Below the pieces are notes generated by a model. It worked only from the letters and a program-made list of their open reading frames with translations. It was not told where the DNA came from and searched no databases. DNA of 64,000 nt from JACSRF01 sp963695505 (GTDB taxonomy: Bacteria; Chloroflexota; Anaerolineae; Promineifilales; Promineifilaceae). Of this stretch, positions 9,410 through 18,804 are shown in pieces; within the stretch, counting starts at the first letter, position 1; each line of letters begins with the position of its first letter. The translations under genes were made by a program, and so were the position numbers. The DNA is taken from assembly GCA_963695505.1 (NCBI GenBank), contig CAVOGX010000011.1, positions 1 through 64,000 on the forward strand, given 5' to 3'.

Positions 9410-10133
9410 CCTGCTCTACGAACTACACGAGGTACGTCAGGAGTACAACGGCCGTTTTGTCCTGCACTTGCCCCACCTCACCATCCGGCGCGGGGAGATT
9501 TTGGCCGTGGTTGGCCCCAGCGGGGCAGGCAAAAGCACCCTGCTGCGCCTGCTCAACTTTTTGGAAACCCCCAGCAGCGGCCGTATTCATTTCCACGACA
9601 CTCCCTTCAGCGCCAGCCAACCCATGCCCCTGGCCTTGCGCCGCAAAGTGACCACCGTGTTTCAACGGCCGTATCTCCTCAACCGCAGCGTCAAAGCCAA
9701 CGTCGCCTACGGCTTGCGCCTGCGCAGCCAGCCCAACGGCGACGCCCGCGTGGCCGCCGCCCTGGAGCAGGTGGGGCTGCAAAGCTTCGCCCGCCAGCGC
9801 GCCCGCACCCTCTCCGGCGGTGAGGCACAGCGCGTGGCCCTGGCCCGCGCCATCGTTTTGCAGCCGGAGGTGCTGCTGCTGGACGAACCCACCGCCAACC
9901 TGGATCCCTACAACGTGCGCCTCATCGAAGAAATTGTGGGCCAGCTCAATAAGGAAAAAGGTACGACCCTGGTGTTGGTGACCCACAACATTTTTCAGGC
10001 GAAACGGCTGGCCACGCAGGTGCTCTTTTTGCTGGACGGCCGTATCGTGGAAACGGCCGACACCCACACCTTTTTTAGTAACCCCAGCGACCCCCGTACC
10101 CAGGCTTTCGTGGCCGGGGATATGGTTTATTAG
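9402..10133 (+). CDS. tupC: Tungstate-type ABC transporter ATP-binding protein TupC
   Basis: A complete ABC ATPase with Walker A GPSGAGKSTLL, Q-loop VFQRPYLL, signature LSGGEAQRVALARA, Walker B VLLLDEPTANLD and H-loop VTHN. Length is 243 residues. It overlaps tupB and is followed by tupA, so it energises that importer. The gene contains several in-frame copies of the ACGGCCGT word. Specificity for tungstate rests on the partners. Confidence 0.87.
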   Translation: MSDLLYELHEVRQEYNGRFVLHLPHLTIRRGEILAVVGPSGAGKSTLLRLLNFLETPSSGRIHFHDTPFSASQPMPLALRRKVTTVFQRPYLLNRSVKANVAYGLRLRSQPNGDARVAAALEQVGLQSFARQRARTLSGGEAQRVALARAIVLQPEVLLLDEPTANLDPYNVRLIEEIVGQLNKEKGTTLVLVTHNIFQAKRLATQVLFLLDGRIVETADTHTFFSNPSDPRTQAFVAGDMVY

Positions 10134-10137
10134 TGAG

Positions 10138-10227
10138 CGCGTCAGCTAATCAGCCGGTCAGTCGGCCAGCCTGACGTGCTGAATTGCTGACTTGCTGAAG
10201 TGCTTAATTGCTGACAAGCTATACAAA
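10138..10227. repeat. Word-built inverted repeat before tupA
   Basis: The spacer is made of repeated words (GTCAGC, CTGAC, GCTGA, TTGCTGA). Arms such as GTCAGCTAATCAGC and GCTGAATTGCTGAC are nearly complementary. It can fold into a long imperfect hairpin without a T-run, immediately before the AAGGAG of tupA. It may set the relative expression of the binding protein. Confidence 0.5.
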
Positions 10228-10239
10228 AAGGAGCCTAAA

Positions 10240-11143
10240 ATGAAGCATAGATGGTTGTGTTTACTGGTCCTGATTTTGCTGCTGGCCGCTTGCGGCGGCA
10301 ACAACGAGCCTGCAGTCAATAATGTGGCCAATAGTGGGGAAACGGCCGTTGAGGAACCTGTCGGCTGAAGAACCCACCGCACCCCAAACCCTCATCCTCG
10401 CCACCACCACCAGCACCGAGGATTCCGGCCTGCTGGGCACCATCCTGCCCGTCTTTGAAGCGGAATACAACGTCACCGTGGACGTAATTGCCGTCGGCAC
10501 CGGGCAGGCCCTGCAGTTGGGTGTAGACGGCAACGCCGACGTGCTCCTCGTCCACGCCCGCGCCCGCGAAGATGAATTCATGGCCAATGGGGACGGCGTA
10601 CGCCGCGAAGACGTCATGTACAACGACTTTGTCATCGTTGGCCCGCCCGGCGACCCCGCCGGCATTGCGGGCATGACCGACGCCGCCGCCGCCCTGGCCC
10701 AGATTGCCGCTGCCCAAGCGCCCTTTGTCTCCCGCGGCGACGATTCCGGCACTCACAGCAAGGAAAAAGCGATTTGGGCCGCTGCGGGCATTGAACCGGT
10801 CGGCGATTGGTACATCTCCGCCGGGCAAGGCATGGGCGCGGTGCTCACCATGGCCGACGAGCAGCAGGCCTACACCCTCAGCGACCGCGCCACTTACCTG
10901 GCCCGCACCCTGGAAGGCACGGAGCTGGTCATTGTGGTGGAGGGCGACCCCATTCTCTTCAACCCCTACGGCGTCATGGCCGTCAACCCGACCAAGGGCG
11001 ACCACATCCAAAACGACCTGGCGAACAAGTTCATCGACTGGTTGATTTCCCTGCCCACCCAGGAACTAATTGCCGAGTTTGGCGTGGCCGAATTTGGCGC
11101 GCCGCTCTTCACGCCTGATTCCGCCGCCTGGCGCAGCCAATAA
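10240..11143 (+). CDS. tupA: Tungstate-binding lipoprotein TupA (frameshifted)
   Basis: ATG at 10240 follows AAAAGGAG. The N-terminus MKHRWLCLLVLILLLAACGG is a lipoprotein signal with the lipobox LAAC, giving a membrane-anchored extracytoplasmic binding protein. The mature part has the family motif ATTTSTEDSGLL, then VGTGQALQLGVDGNADVLLVHA and SRGDDSGTHSKEKAIW. A one-base shift near 10360 ends the first frame with TGA. The conserved frame continues directly, so a sequence error is likely. It is the third gene of the tup set, an order (B, C, A) that is less usual than A first. Confidence 0.85.
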
Positions 11144-11177
11144 ACTGTCTCCGAACCTCAATCAGGACATAGGGTAG

Positions 11178-11240
11178 GGGCGAGGCAGGTGGAAATAATC
11201 TTAGCAAAGCGCCAAATTTCCTCTCCCACCTGCCTCGCCC
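11178..11240. repeat. Perfect 15-base inverted repeat
   Basis: GGGCGAGGCAGGTGG at 11178-11192 pairs exactly with CCACCTGCCTCGCCC at 11226-11240. It lies 35 bases after the tupA stop. No T-run follows, so it resembles a small mobile or structural repeat more than a terminator. Confidence 0.55.
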
Positions 11241-11365
11241 TCCCGTTGAAATGGCGCATGGGGAAGGGGCGATTTGCCGCAAAATGCGTTCCGCTTCGTC
11301 CAGGGCGGGCTGGTAAGTGTAGGGAGGCTTTCATAGGTGGTTGGTGATGACTGGTGGGGAAAGCA

Positions 11366-11433
11366 GGTAGTTTGCAAGTTGATTGGTTTGCAAGTATCTT
11401 GTAATCGACAAACCAACCATCAAGCAATCTACC
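11366..11433. repeat. Word-built inverted repeat in the ppc leader
   Basis: Arms of about 28 bases (left GGTAGTTTGCAAGTTGATTG, right read backwards GGTAGATTGCTTGATGGTTG) pair with few mismatches. The hairpin ends about 15 bases before GGAGG and 27 bases before the ppc ATG, so it would lie in the leader RNA or just ahead of the promoter. Confidence 0.55.
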
Positions 11434-11460
11434 CATCCAACTTCATCCGGAGGCTAACCT

Positions 11461-14257
11461 ATGGCCATAAACCACACCGATCCTCTAAGCCAGGACATTC
11501 ATCTGCTGGGCGACACCCTGGGGCGGGTCATTCGCCGCCAGGCGGGGCTGCCCATTTTCGAGCTGGAGGAGCGCATTCGCGCCCTGAGCAAAGCGCGGCG
11601 CGCCGATGAGCAGCCGGGCAACCAGCAAGAGCTGGATGGCTATCTGGCAGATCTGGTGGGCGGGCTTGACCCGCGCCAGGCGGAACTGGTGGCGCGGACC
11701 TTCACCCTCTATTTTGAGCTGATTAACCTGGCGGAGGAGCAGCACCGTATCTGGGTGCTGCGGCAGCGGGAGCGAGAAGCGCATCCCCGGCCGTTGCGCG
11801 AGTCGATTGCAACGGCCGTTGCCAACCTCGAGCAGATGGGCGTGGACGAATTCGAAATGGCCGACCTGCTGGCGCGGCTGCACATCGAGCTGGTCTTTAC
11901 CGCCCACCCCACCCAGGCCAAGCGGCGCACCGTGCTGTCCAAATTACGGCGCATCAGCGAGGCGCTGTACGAGCTGCGCGTGCGCGACCTGGTACCCAGT
12001 GAAGAGGAGGACCTGATCCAGCGCATTGTGGCCGAGGTCACGGGCTTGTGGGTGACCGACCGCAGCCGCACCGACAAGCCGTCGGTCACCGACGAAGTGC
12101 GCACCGGCCTCTTCTATTTTGACACCGTGCTGTGGGAGGTGCTGCCGGACATTTACGACAGCCTGGCGCAGGCGCTGGCCGCCCATTACCCCAATTTGCC
12201 CCTGCCGGAACGCTTTTTGACCTTTGGCTCCTGGATTGGCGGCGACCGGGACGGCAACCCCAACGTCACCGCCGACGTGACGGCCGAAACCCTGCGGCTG
12301 CATCGCGGGCTGGCGGTGGAAAAACACCGTGAGGAGATGCGCGTCCTGGACCGCTCGCTGTCGGTCTCGGACAAGCTGGTGGCTATTGACCCGCAGACGC
12401 AGGCGGAGTTGGACGCCGCCACCGCCCGCTCCGAACACGTCTCCTTTCTGCAAAACCGCTATCCCCACGAACCGTATCGCATCTGGTCGGCCAACCTGAA
12501 GGCGGACCTGGCGGAAGCGTCGCGGCGGGGACATGGTGGCGCGGCTGAAAGGGCTGAGCAACCCGCCGCTGCGCCTGCGCCGCCGGGAAGATTTGCTGGC
12601 GCCGTTAAAGTTGATGGAGCGCGCCCTGCGGCAGATTAACCTGGGGCGCATGGTAGACGCCGACCTGGCGCAGATGCTGCACCAGGCGCGGGTGTTTGGC
12701 CTGCACGTGGCGCGGCTGGATATCCGGCAGTACAGCGATTTCAATACGGCCGTTCTCGACGAACTGCTGAACCGCCTTGGCTTGCACGACAATTTCGCCG
12801 AGCTAGAGCCAGCCGACCGCGCCACGCTGCTGGCCCACCTGCTGCAGGAGCCAATTCCCGACCTGGACTCGCTAACCGATTTGTCGGCAGAAACCCAGGA
12901 AACGCTGGCGCTGTTCCAGATTTTGGAGCGGGCGGTCAATTTTTACGGCGCGGAGCTGATTGGCCCGTACATTGTGAGCATGACGCACGGCCCGGAAGAC
13001 ATTCTCGCGCCGCTGCTGCTGGCCTACTGGCACGGCCTTTGCCTGCGCCCCGGCACGGAAACAGAGGGGCTGACCTTTGCGCCGCTGCTGGAAACGCGAG
13101 AGGATTTGCAGCATGGCCCGGCCATCATGACAGCACTGTTTACCGACCCGGCCTACGCGCCGCCACCTGGCGCGGGTGGGCCGGCAGCAAACGATCATGA
13201 TCGGCTATTCGGACAGCAACAAGGATGCGGGTTACCTGGCAGCCAACTGGGAACTGTACCAGGCGCAGGAGGCGCTGGCGGAGACGTGCCGCGACCACGG
13301 CGTGACGATGACGCTGTTTCCACGGGCGTGGCGGCACGATTGCCCGCGGCGGCGGCCCAGCCAACCGGGCGATTCTGGCGCAACCACCGGGGTCGGTAAA
13401 CGGCCGTATCCGCATCACCGAACAGGGCGAAATCATTGACGAGCATTACAGTCACCCGGCCATTGCCCGCCGCCACCTGGAGCAGGTGGTGCACGCCGTG
13501 CTGATGAACAGCCTGCCACCGCGCTACCGCAGGCGCGCCCAGCCCAAGCCAAAATGGCGAGAGGCGATGGATGAATTAGCGGCCATTGCCCTACGCACCT
13601 ACCGCGAGTCTCATTTACGAGATCGCCGGAACTGCTGGCTTTCTGGCAGCAGGCCACGCCCATCGCCGAGGTGAGCCAGATGCACATTGGCTCTCGGCCG
13701 TCGCGGCGCACCGGGCAGGCGACCTTTGCCAGCCTGCGGGCCATTCCCTGGGGCTTTAGCTGGATGCAAAGCCGCCTTGTGCTGCCGGGCTGGTATGGAT
13801 TGGGAGAAGCGCTGGCGGCATACGGCCGTACACCGCAAACGGTGGCGCCGGCTGCAAACCATGTACCAGGAATGGCCCTTCTTTCGCACCCTTATCGACA
13901 ATGCCCAAATCTCACTGGTCAAGGCCGACATGGGCATTGCCCGCCTCTACGCCGGTCTGGTGGAAGACGCTGCTCTGCGTCAGCGCGTGTTTGGCCAGAT
14001 CGCCGCCTCTTACGACCTGACCTGCCACTGGATTTTGCAGGTGACCGGGCAGCGCGAGATTGCTGGATAATGACCCCACCTTGCAGCGCTCCGTGCGGCA
14101 GCGCAACCCTTACGTAGATCCGCTGAACTTCATTCAGGTGGCCCTGCTGCGCCGGCTGCGCCAGCTTCCCGAAGACAGCCCCGACGCAGAGGAGCTGCTG
14201 CAGGCCATTTTCATCACCATCAACGGCATTGCTTCAGGGTTGAAGAATACGGGGTGA
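11461..14257 (+). CDS. ppc: Phosphoenolpyruvate carboxylase (multiply frameshifted)
   Basis: This enzyme carboxylates phosphoenolpyruvate to oxaloacetate and replenishes the TCA cycle. The full-length domain order can be read across frames. VFTAHPTQAKRRTVL carries the first catalytic histidine. GGDRDGNPNVT, IGYSDSNKDAG, GRGGTIARGGGPANRAI, QMHIGSRPSRR, IPWGFSWMQSRLVLPGWYG and QRNPYVDPLNF follow in order. Length (about 930 codons) is normal. At least seven single-base shifts occur, near 12530, 13160, 13320, 13614, 13625, 13830 and 14062. Every motif is intact across them, so the gene is almost certainly functional in the organism. ATG 11461 follows GGAGG. Confidence 0.9.
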
Positions 14258-14264
14258 AATTGGT

Positions 14265-14319
14265 AGTTGGCGGCTGGTTTGCAAGTTTGCATATTAGCAA
14301 ATTTGCAAACCAACCAACT
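14265..14319. repeat. Word-built inverted repeat after ppc
   Basis: AGTTGGCGGCTGGTTTGCAAGTTTGC pairs with GCAAATTTGCAAACCAACCA and the following ACT. It begins 8 bases after the ppc stop, between convergent genes. It is a strong hairpin without a T-run, flanked by further AACCAACC words, and probably ends transcription or protects the 3' end in both directions. Confidence 0.6.
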
Positions 14320-14336
14320 AACCAACCAACAACCAA

Positions 14337-15326
14337 CTACTCAATGACCGAATCGGCCGTGTCAATGAGATTCTGCGGCAAATCGACACCCTGCTCCGCA
14401 GCGGCGGCGGGGTTAACGGTCAGCAGCACGGCATCCTGAATGGCAATAGGAGCGGCAGCCAGATCCAAGTCTCCCTTGAGGTACTGCACCACCAGTTCAC
14501 CAGAGTCCAGCCCTTCCTGGTAAGGGTCAATACCGTATGAGGCGGCGACGCCGCGCGGCGGCATGGAGGCACTGGTGCCCACAATCAGAATGTCATTGTC
14601 GTTGGCTACCTGCACCAGCGCTTCGAGGCCAGAGGTCACCGTGTTGTCGCTGATAGCCAGGAAGGCGTCGATATTGCGCGGCAGCAGGGCTTCGGCGGCC
14701 GTTTGCACTTCACTGCTGTTGGCGACGGTAGCCAATTCTAGCGTCACGCCCATTTTGACCGCTTCTTCTTCGGCAAGCTCCACCAGGTAAACGGCATTGG
14801 CTTCAGCCGGATTGTAGATCAGGCCAATGGTTTGTGCGCCAGGCTGGAGAGTTGTGATAAGAGCCATAGATTCGGCCACAGGGTCAAGTAGCTGGTTGCC
14901 TAACACCCAGGCGGGGTGATCGTCAGGCGCATTAGCGATGCCGGCAGTGTAGGGATTGCTTACGCCGTTGAAAATGATAGGCGGGGCCTGGGCATCCTGA
15001 GTAATGTTGTAAGCCGCCTGGAGGGCCGGGGTGGTCGTGGCAACAATGAGGGTGACTTTCTCATCTACAAATTGCTGGGCGATGGTGCTGAGGGTGGCGA
15101 TGTCGCCTTCGGCGTTACCGGTGAGGATGGTGATGTTTTCGCCATCTACGTAGCCGGCTTCGGCCAGTTGGTCTTTGACGCCCTGAGCGATGGCGTCCAG
15201 GGAGGGGTGGCTAACCATGGTCATCATACCGATGACGATGGGTTCCTCTTCCGCGCTTTGGCAGCCAGAGATGCCTACGGCGATAAGCAGAAACATGATT
15301 ACCAGGAAAATGATACGTTTGTTCAT
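14337..15326 (-). CDS. ABC transporter substrate-binding lipoprotein (TrpX-like family)
   Basis: The ATG at 15326 has GGAGG 7 bases upstream and gives MNKRIIFLVIMFLLIAVGISGCQS, a lipoprotein signal with lipobox ISGC. A longer open frame upstream lacks a ribosome binding site. The mature protein matches the ABC_sub_bind family (VIGMMTMVSHPSLDAIAQGVKDQLAEAGYVDGENI, IIFNGVSNPYTAG, IGLIYNPAEANAVY). That family includes tryptophan/tyrosine-type binding proteins. It is followed on the same strand order by its ATPase and permease genes upstream. The actual ligand is not determinable here. Confidence 0.85.
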   Translation of the reverse strand: MNKRIIFLVIMFLLIAVGISGCQSAEEEPIVIGMMTMVSHPSLDAIAQGVKDQLAEAGYVDGENITILTGNAEGDIATLSTIAQQFVDEKVTLIVATTTPALQAAYNITQDAQAPPIIFNGVSNPYTAGIANAPDDHPAWVLGNQLLDPVAESMALITTLQPGAQTIGLIYNPAEANAVYLVELAEEEAVKMGVTLELATVANSSEVQTAAEALLPRNIDAFLAISDNTVTSGLEALVQVANDNDILIVGTSASMPPRGVAASYGIDPYQEGLDSGELVVQYLKGDLDLAAAPIAIQDAVLLTVNPAAAAEQGVDLPQNLIDTADSVIE

Positions 15327-15418
15327 GAGGTTCCTCCATTTGCCGATGGTTTTAATCTGCGAGATTGAACCCATCTCGCTAATCAATTTGACTCGCACAT
15401 GGGGCTGAGCCGGTTTTG

Positions 15419-16213
15419 TTAAGTGAGCAGGGCAGTGTCGGTGGCCCACTGTTCGTGGCGCACCTGGCTGAATTTGTCTACCAGGTCTTGCACGGATAAC
15501 CCCTTTTTAGCCTGGACGTCAATATCGAGGATGACACGGCCGTTATCCATCATTAAAGTTCTGTCCCCATAAGCCAGGGCTTGCTGCATGTTGTGCGTAA
15601 TCATCAACGCCGTGAGGTGCTGGGTGCGGACGATGTGCTGCGTGAGGGCCAGGATTTTTTGCGCAGTGGCAGGGTCCAGGGCAGCCGTATGCTCGTCGAG
15701 CAGCAATATTTTGGGGTGGGCCAGCGTAGCCATGAGCAGGGTTAGCGCTTGCCGCTGCCCGCCGCTAAGCAAGGCCACCCGCGAGTCGAGCCGGTTTTCC
15801 AATCCTAAATCTATGGTCTTTAGCGCGTTTTGAAAGTGCCGCTGCCGCACGGTCGTAACCCCACGGCGCAGGCGATGGGGCTTACCGCGCAGCGCAGCCA
15901 GCATCAGGTTTTGGGCAATGGTCATGGAGGCTGCCGTGCCCATGAGGGGGTTTTGAAAGACGCGCCCCACCAGGGCGCCGCGCCGGTGTTCGGGCCAGGC
16001 GGTTACGTCTACATTATCTATGTAGATGCGCCCTCGCGTAGGGGCAAAAAGGCCGGCAATGGCGTTGAACAGGGTGGTTTTTCCTGCACCATTGCTGCCG
16101 ATGATAGTCACAAATTGTTGGGCAGGCAGGCGCAAATCCACACCGCGCACCGCGTGGATTTCGTTCACATCGCCAGGGTTAAAGACGTGGTGTAGGGCTT
16201 CAATGCGTAACAT
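15419..16213 (-). CDS. ABC transporter ATP-binding protein (TrpZ-like)
   Basis: A full ABC ATPase of 264 residues with Walker A GSNGAGKTTLFNAIAG, signature LSGGQRQALTLLMA, Walker B ILLLDEHTAALDP and H-loop ITHN. The Walker B motif has DEHT where most have DEPT, which is typical of this importer subgroup in my experience. Its start overlaps the permease stop by 14 bases. It works with the permease 16200-17279 and the binding protein 14337-15326. Confidence 0.86.
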   Translation of the reverse strand: MLRIEALHHVFNPGDVNEIHAVRGVDLRLPAQQFVTIIGSNGAGKTTLFNAIAGLFAPTRGRIYIDNVDVTAWPEHRRGALVGRVFQNPLMGTAASMTIAQNLMLAALRGKPHRLRRGVTTVRQRHFQNALKTIDLGLENRLDSRVALLSGGQRQALTLLMATLAHPKILLLDEHTAALDPATAQKILALTQHIVRTQHLTALMITHNMQQALAYGDRTLMMDNGRVILDIDVQAKKGLSVQDLVDKFSQVRHEQWATDTALLT

Positions 16214-17279
16214 GTTTTTTCTGTTGTCTTTGCTTCTGGTTGTGGGTCATCCAAAGAGCGAGGAGGACGAGAACGGCCGTTGCCAGTTTCACATCTTGGG
16301 CGCTGATGCGAAAAACTGCGCCACCAAACAGGGGAACCTGTATACTAAGAGCGGCGGCAATGGCCATACGATAAATCACCATTCCCAGAATAACGGCTGT
16401 GGTCGCCCCCCGCACATGCTGCGGGCGAAATAGCGTCTCGCCTACTATCACCGCCGCCAATCCCGCCACTATTAGCCCTACCCCCATGTTCACATCAGCA
16501 AACCCCTGGTACTGCGCGAAGATGGCCCCTGAAAGCCCTACCAACCCATTGCTCAGGGCCAGACCTATGATGATCATGCGGTTGGTGTTTGTACCCAGGG
16601 CGCGCATCATCTGCGGGTTGTCACCTGTAGCGCGCATAGCCAGGCCGAATTCTGTGCCCATTAGCCAGTCGAAAAGAAGTTTAACGGCCAATACCACAGC
16701 CCCAACCAGCAATATTGCCAGCAGGCTACTGGCAATCCTTGCCAAAGGATTCCCGCCCCATTCCTGCAAAGCCTCGCGAAAAGGGGTGGCAAAGGGCGTA
16801 AACAGCGTTGCTTCATTCAGCAAGGGGATGTTGGAGCGGCCCATGATGCGCAAATTTATGCTGATCAGGGCTGTGGTAACGAGGATGGAAGCAAGCAGGC
16901 TGTGAATATTGAGACGGGTGGAAATTACGGCTGTCACCACTCCTGCCAGCGCCCCCCCTAAAAAAGCCACAGACAGAGCAAGCAAGGGTGAATATCCAGT
17001 CACAATCATAGCCGCAGCTATGGCCGCTCCCATCGGGAAACTGCCATCAATGGTCAAATCAGGGAAATCAAGAATGCGAAACGATATGAAAACACCCAAA
17101 GAGACAAACGCAAAACACAACCCCGTTGCCAGCGAACCAAACCAGACATTAAAAGAGAACGCCCGCAAACTAGGCAAAATGATGAGCATAAACAAAAAGG
17201 CAACCAAAACCCAGCGGCTTAATGATGACCATTTTGCCCCCACCAGAATCCTTTCGGACAATGTTTTCGCGACAGACAT
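16200..17279 (-). CDS. ABC transporter permease (TrpY-like, branched-chain permease superfamily)
   Basis: A 359-residue integral membrane protein with eight to ten hydrophobic helices. The motifs RILDFPDLTIDGSFPMGAAIAAAMI and GLALSNGLVGLSGAIFAQYQGFADVNMGVGLIVAGLAAVIVGE are typical of permeases partnered with ABC_sub_bind proteins. It is the first gene of a leftward operon (permease, ATPase, binding protein). A dyad at 17328-17349 lies about 50 bases upstream of its start, suggesting repressor control. Confidence 0.85.
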   Translation of the reverse strand: MSVAKTLSERILVGAKWSSLSRWVLVAFLFMLIILPSLRAFSFNVWFGSLATGLCFAFVSLGVFISFRILDFPDLTIDGSFPMGAAIAAAMIVTGYSPLLALSVAFLGGALAGVVTAVISTRLNIHSLLASILVTTALISINLRIMGRSNIPLLNEATLFTPFATPFREALQEWGGNPLARIASSLLAILLVGAVVLAVKLLFDWLMGTEFGLAMRATGDNPQMMRALGTNTNRMIIIGLALSNGLVGLSGAIFAQYQGFADVNMGVGLIVAGLAAVIVGETLFRPQHVRGATTAVILGMVIYRMAIAAALSIQVPLFGGAVFRISAQDVKLATAVLVLLALWMTHNQKQRQQKKHVTH

Positions 17280-17300
17280 AAATACGTTTTGGGTGCTGAA

Positions 17301-17349
17301 TCTTGTGAGCAGTTGACTCCCACTCTATCTTGTGAATCTTATCACAAGA
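17301..17349 (-). promoter_or_regulatory. Dyad operator candidate upstream of the TrpX-type importer
   Basis: TCTTGTGA at 17328-17335 and TCACAAGA at 17342-17349 form a perfect 8-base dyad with a 6-base spacer. A third half-site TCTTGTGA lies at 17301-17308, closer to the gene. This arrangement is typical of a dimeric repressor with an auxiliary half-site. TAAGAT within the dyad (minus strand) could be the -10 element. Confidence 0.6.
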
Positions 17350-17405
17350 ATAATCAGTCTTTATTAAGACTGTCCTTACGGCTCTCCTCCTGGCTCCAAC
17401 GGCGC

Positions 17406-18215
17406 CTAATACTGCGCCAGGCTGCCGTCGGCGCGGGCCTGCTCTACCGCATAGCGAAAGATGAGTAAGGACAGGGGAAAGAGCACCACGCAAAAGATGA
17501 GCAAGGCCAACAAATCGGGGGCTAATTCCGCCCATGAAGCGCCGTTGAGCAAGGACAGGCGCATGGCTCGCAGGCCGTAAGTGATAGGCAGCAGCCGGGC
17601 TAAAAGTTGCAGCCAATCGGGCAAAATCTCAATGGGGTAATAGACGCCGCCAATGAGGTTGGCCAGATTGCCAAACAGGGCCGTGATGGGATCGCCGCGC
17701 TTGATAACCATGATGACGCTGGCAGCTATGATGCCCATGCTGGCAAAAGCGATGATGGCCAGCAGCAGACTGACCAGGGCAGCAGGCACGTTAGCGCGGG
17801 TCAAATTTAAGTCGAGCAGCAGGACCCCAATGAGCAGGTAAACGAGAACGCGAAAAGTCGTGTAAGTGTAGCTCCACAGTGCAGACCCCACAATTAGCAG
17901 GGAAACAGGTGTGGGTGTCATCATCATCGCTTCCAGCGTGCCCGTGGTTTGCGACTGGCGTAGGGCATTGGCAAAGCCGGTTAGCCCGGTGCTGAAATAG
18001 CCACCAAAGGCAATACCAATCAGGACAAAGGCAAAATAATCGCCATTGTATTCACTGAGCAGGGGTGCGGCGCTTTCATTTATCAGTTGGGCCAGGAAAT
18101 AGAAAATGAAAACACGAAAGAAGATGCCGCCCAGGCTAACCAGAAAGCCTAATCGATAGCTGGTTTCGGTGTAGAAATCGCGAACTAGGAAAGCAAGTAG
18201 GCGGGTCATAAGCAA
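17406..18215 (-). CDS. ABC-2 type transporter permease
   Basis: A 269-residue permease with about six helices and the ABC-2 signature segment FGNLANLIGGVYYPIEILPDWLQLLARLLPITYGLRAMRL. Residues GTLEAMMMTPTPVSLLIVGSALWSY are also typical. It belongs with the ATPase at 18805-19774. A small unknown protein (18326-18712) lies between them on the same strand. The substrate is unknown; lipid, polysaccharide or drug export are all possible for this family. Confidence 0.82.
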   Translation of the reverse strand: MLMTRLLAFLVRDFYTETSYRLGFLVSLGGIFFRVFIFYFLAQLINESAAPLLSEYNGDYFAFVLIGIAFGGYFSTGLTGFANALRQSQTTGTLEAMMMTPTPVSLLIVGSALWSYTYTTFRVLVYLLIGVLLLDLNLTRANVPAALVSLLLAIIAFASMGIIAASVIMVIKRGDPITALFGNLANLIGGVYYPIEILPDWLQLLARLLPITYGLRAMRLSLLNGASWAELAPDLLALLIFCVVLFPLSLLIFRYAVEQARADGSLAQY

Positions 18216-18325
18216 ACGGTTACCGCAAAGCGGAGCAACTTTGTAGCCATGGTAAATTTTATTGCAATAAGCGCTTTCTGTTAACTGCTTACCGTTTATT
18301 GGACACGGACAACTGGCATTTGTCG

Positions 18326-18712
18326 CTAACTGGGGCGCAATGCCGCCCAGTTGAAAGGGAGGGTCTGGCTGGCAAATTGCACCCGCGCAGAAACGGATAG
18401 CTCAAATTCCAGGTAACCACTGACCGGACCAGGCTCATACTGGAAAATAAGCAAGCCGCTGCTGCTGGGGCTGTAGGTTTGGATGCGGGTATAGAACTCT
18501 TCTTCAAAGACGTTGAGCGGGAGGCTGTCGGCCCGGCGATATGTGTGTACGCCGAACCGGAGATGGCGGCGGCGCAGCCTGAAACCTGATGGAGCCTGCA
18601 TTAAGACGGGGATAGCACCACGGCCGTTTTGCTGGTAGCCATGAATTGCCATGATCGAAAGTTGATGGTGATGCTGGTGCAGAAAATCGTCTAGGTGTCG
18701 CCGAAGATCCAT
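18326..18712 (-). CDS. Hypothetical protein between exporter ATPase and permease
   Basis: The 128-residue protein begins MDLRRHLDDFLHQHHHQ. A histidine-rich amphipathic start is followed by a mostly beta-predicted stretch (LIFQYEPGPVSGYLEFELSVSARVQF). No signal peptide or helix is evident. A GGGGTGAG sequence precedes the ATG. Its place between the two subunits of an ABC-2 exporter on the same strand suggests co-expression. I do not recognise a family. Confidence 0.5.
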   Translation of the reverse strand: MDLRRHLDDFLHQHHHQLSIMAIHGYQQNGRGAIPVLMQAPSGFRLRRRHLRFGVHTYRRADSLPLNVFEEEFYTRIQTYSPSSSGLLIFQYEPGPVSGYLEFELSVSARVQFASQTLPFNWAALRPS

Positions 18713-18804
18713 ATCTCACCCCAAGGATGTGTCATGGTGTGTATGCTGTGTTGAAACACGTCTGCGCACTGCACGTGAAAGATACGTGAAATTTTACCAC
18801 GAAT

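Larger units (their letters stand above)
11144..11460. other. Intergenic region with two hairpin elements before ppc
   Basis: No credible open frame is seen in these 317 bases. The left half holds a perfect 15-base inverted repeat with a 33-base loop (11178-11240), followed by a GC-rich stretch. The right half holds a long imperfect inverted repeat (11366-11433) that ends just before the ppc ribosome binding site GGAGG. Confidence 0.65.

Noticed and set aside
10355..10365. Programmed frameshift in tupA
   Set aside because: There is no slippery sequence or conserved downstream structure, and similar breaks occur in many genes here.
11461..14257. ppc as a pseudogene
   Set aside because: Every catalytic motif is intact and each break is repaired by one base; similar breaks occur in other essential genes such as ftsY.
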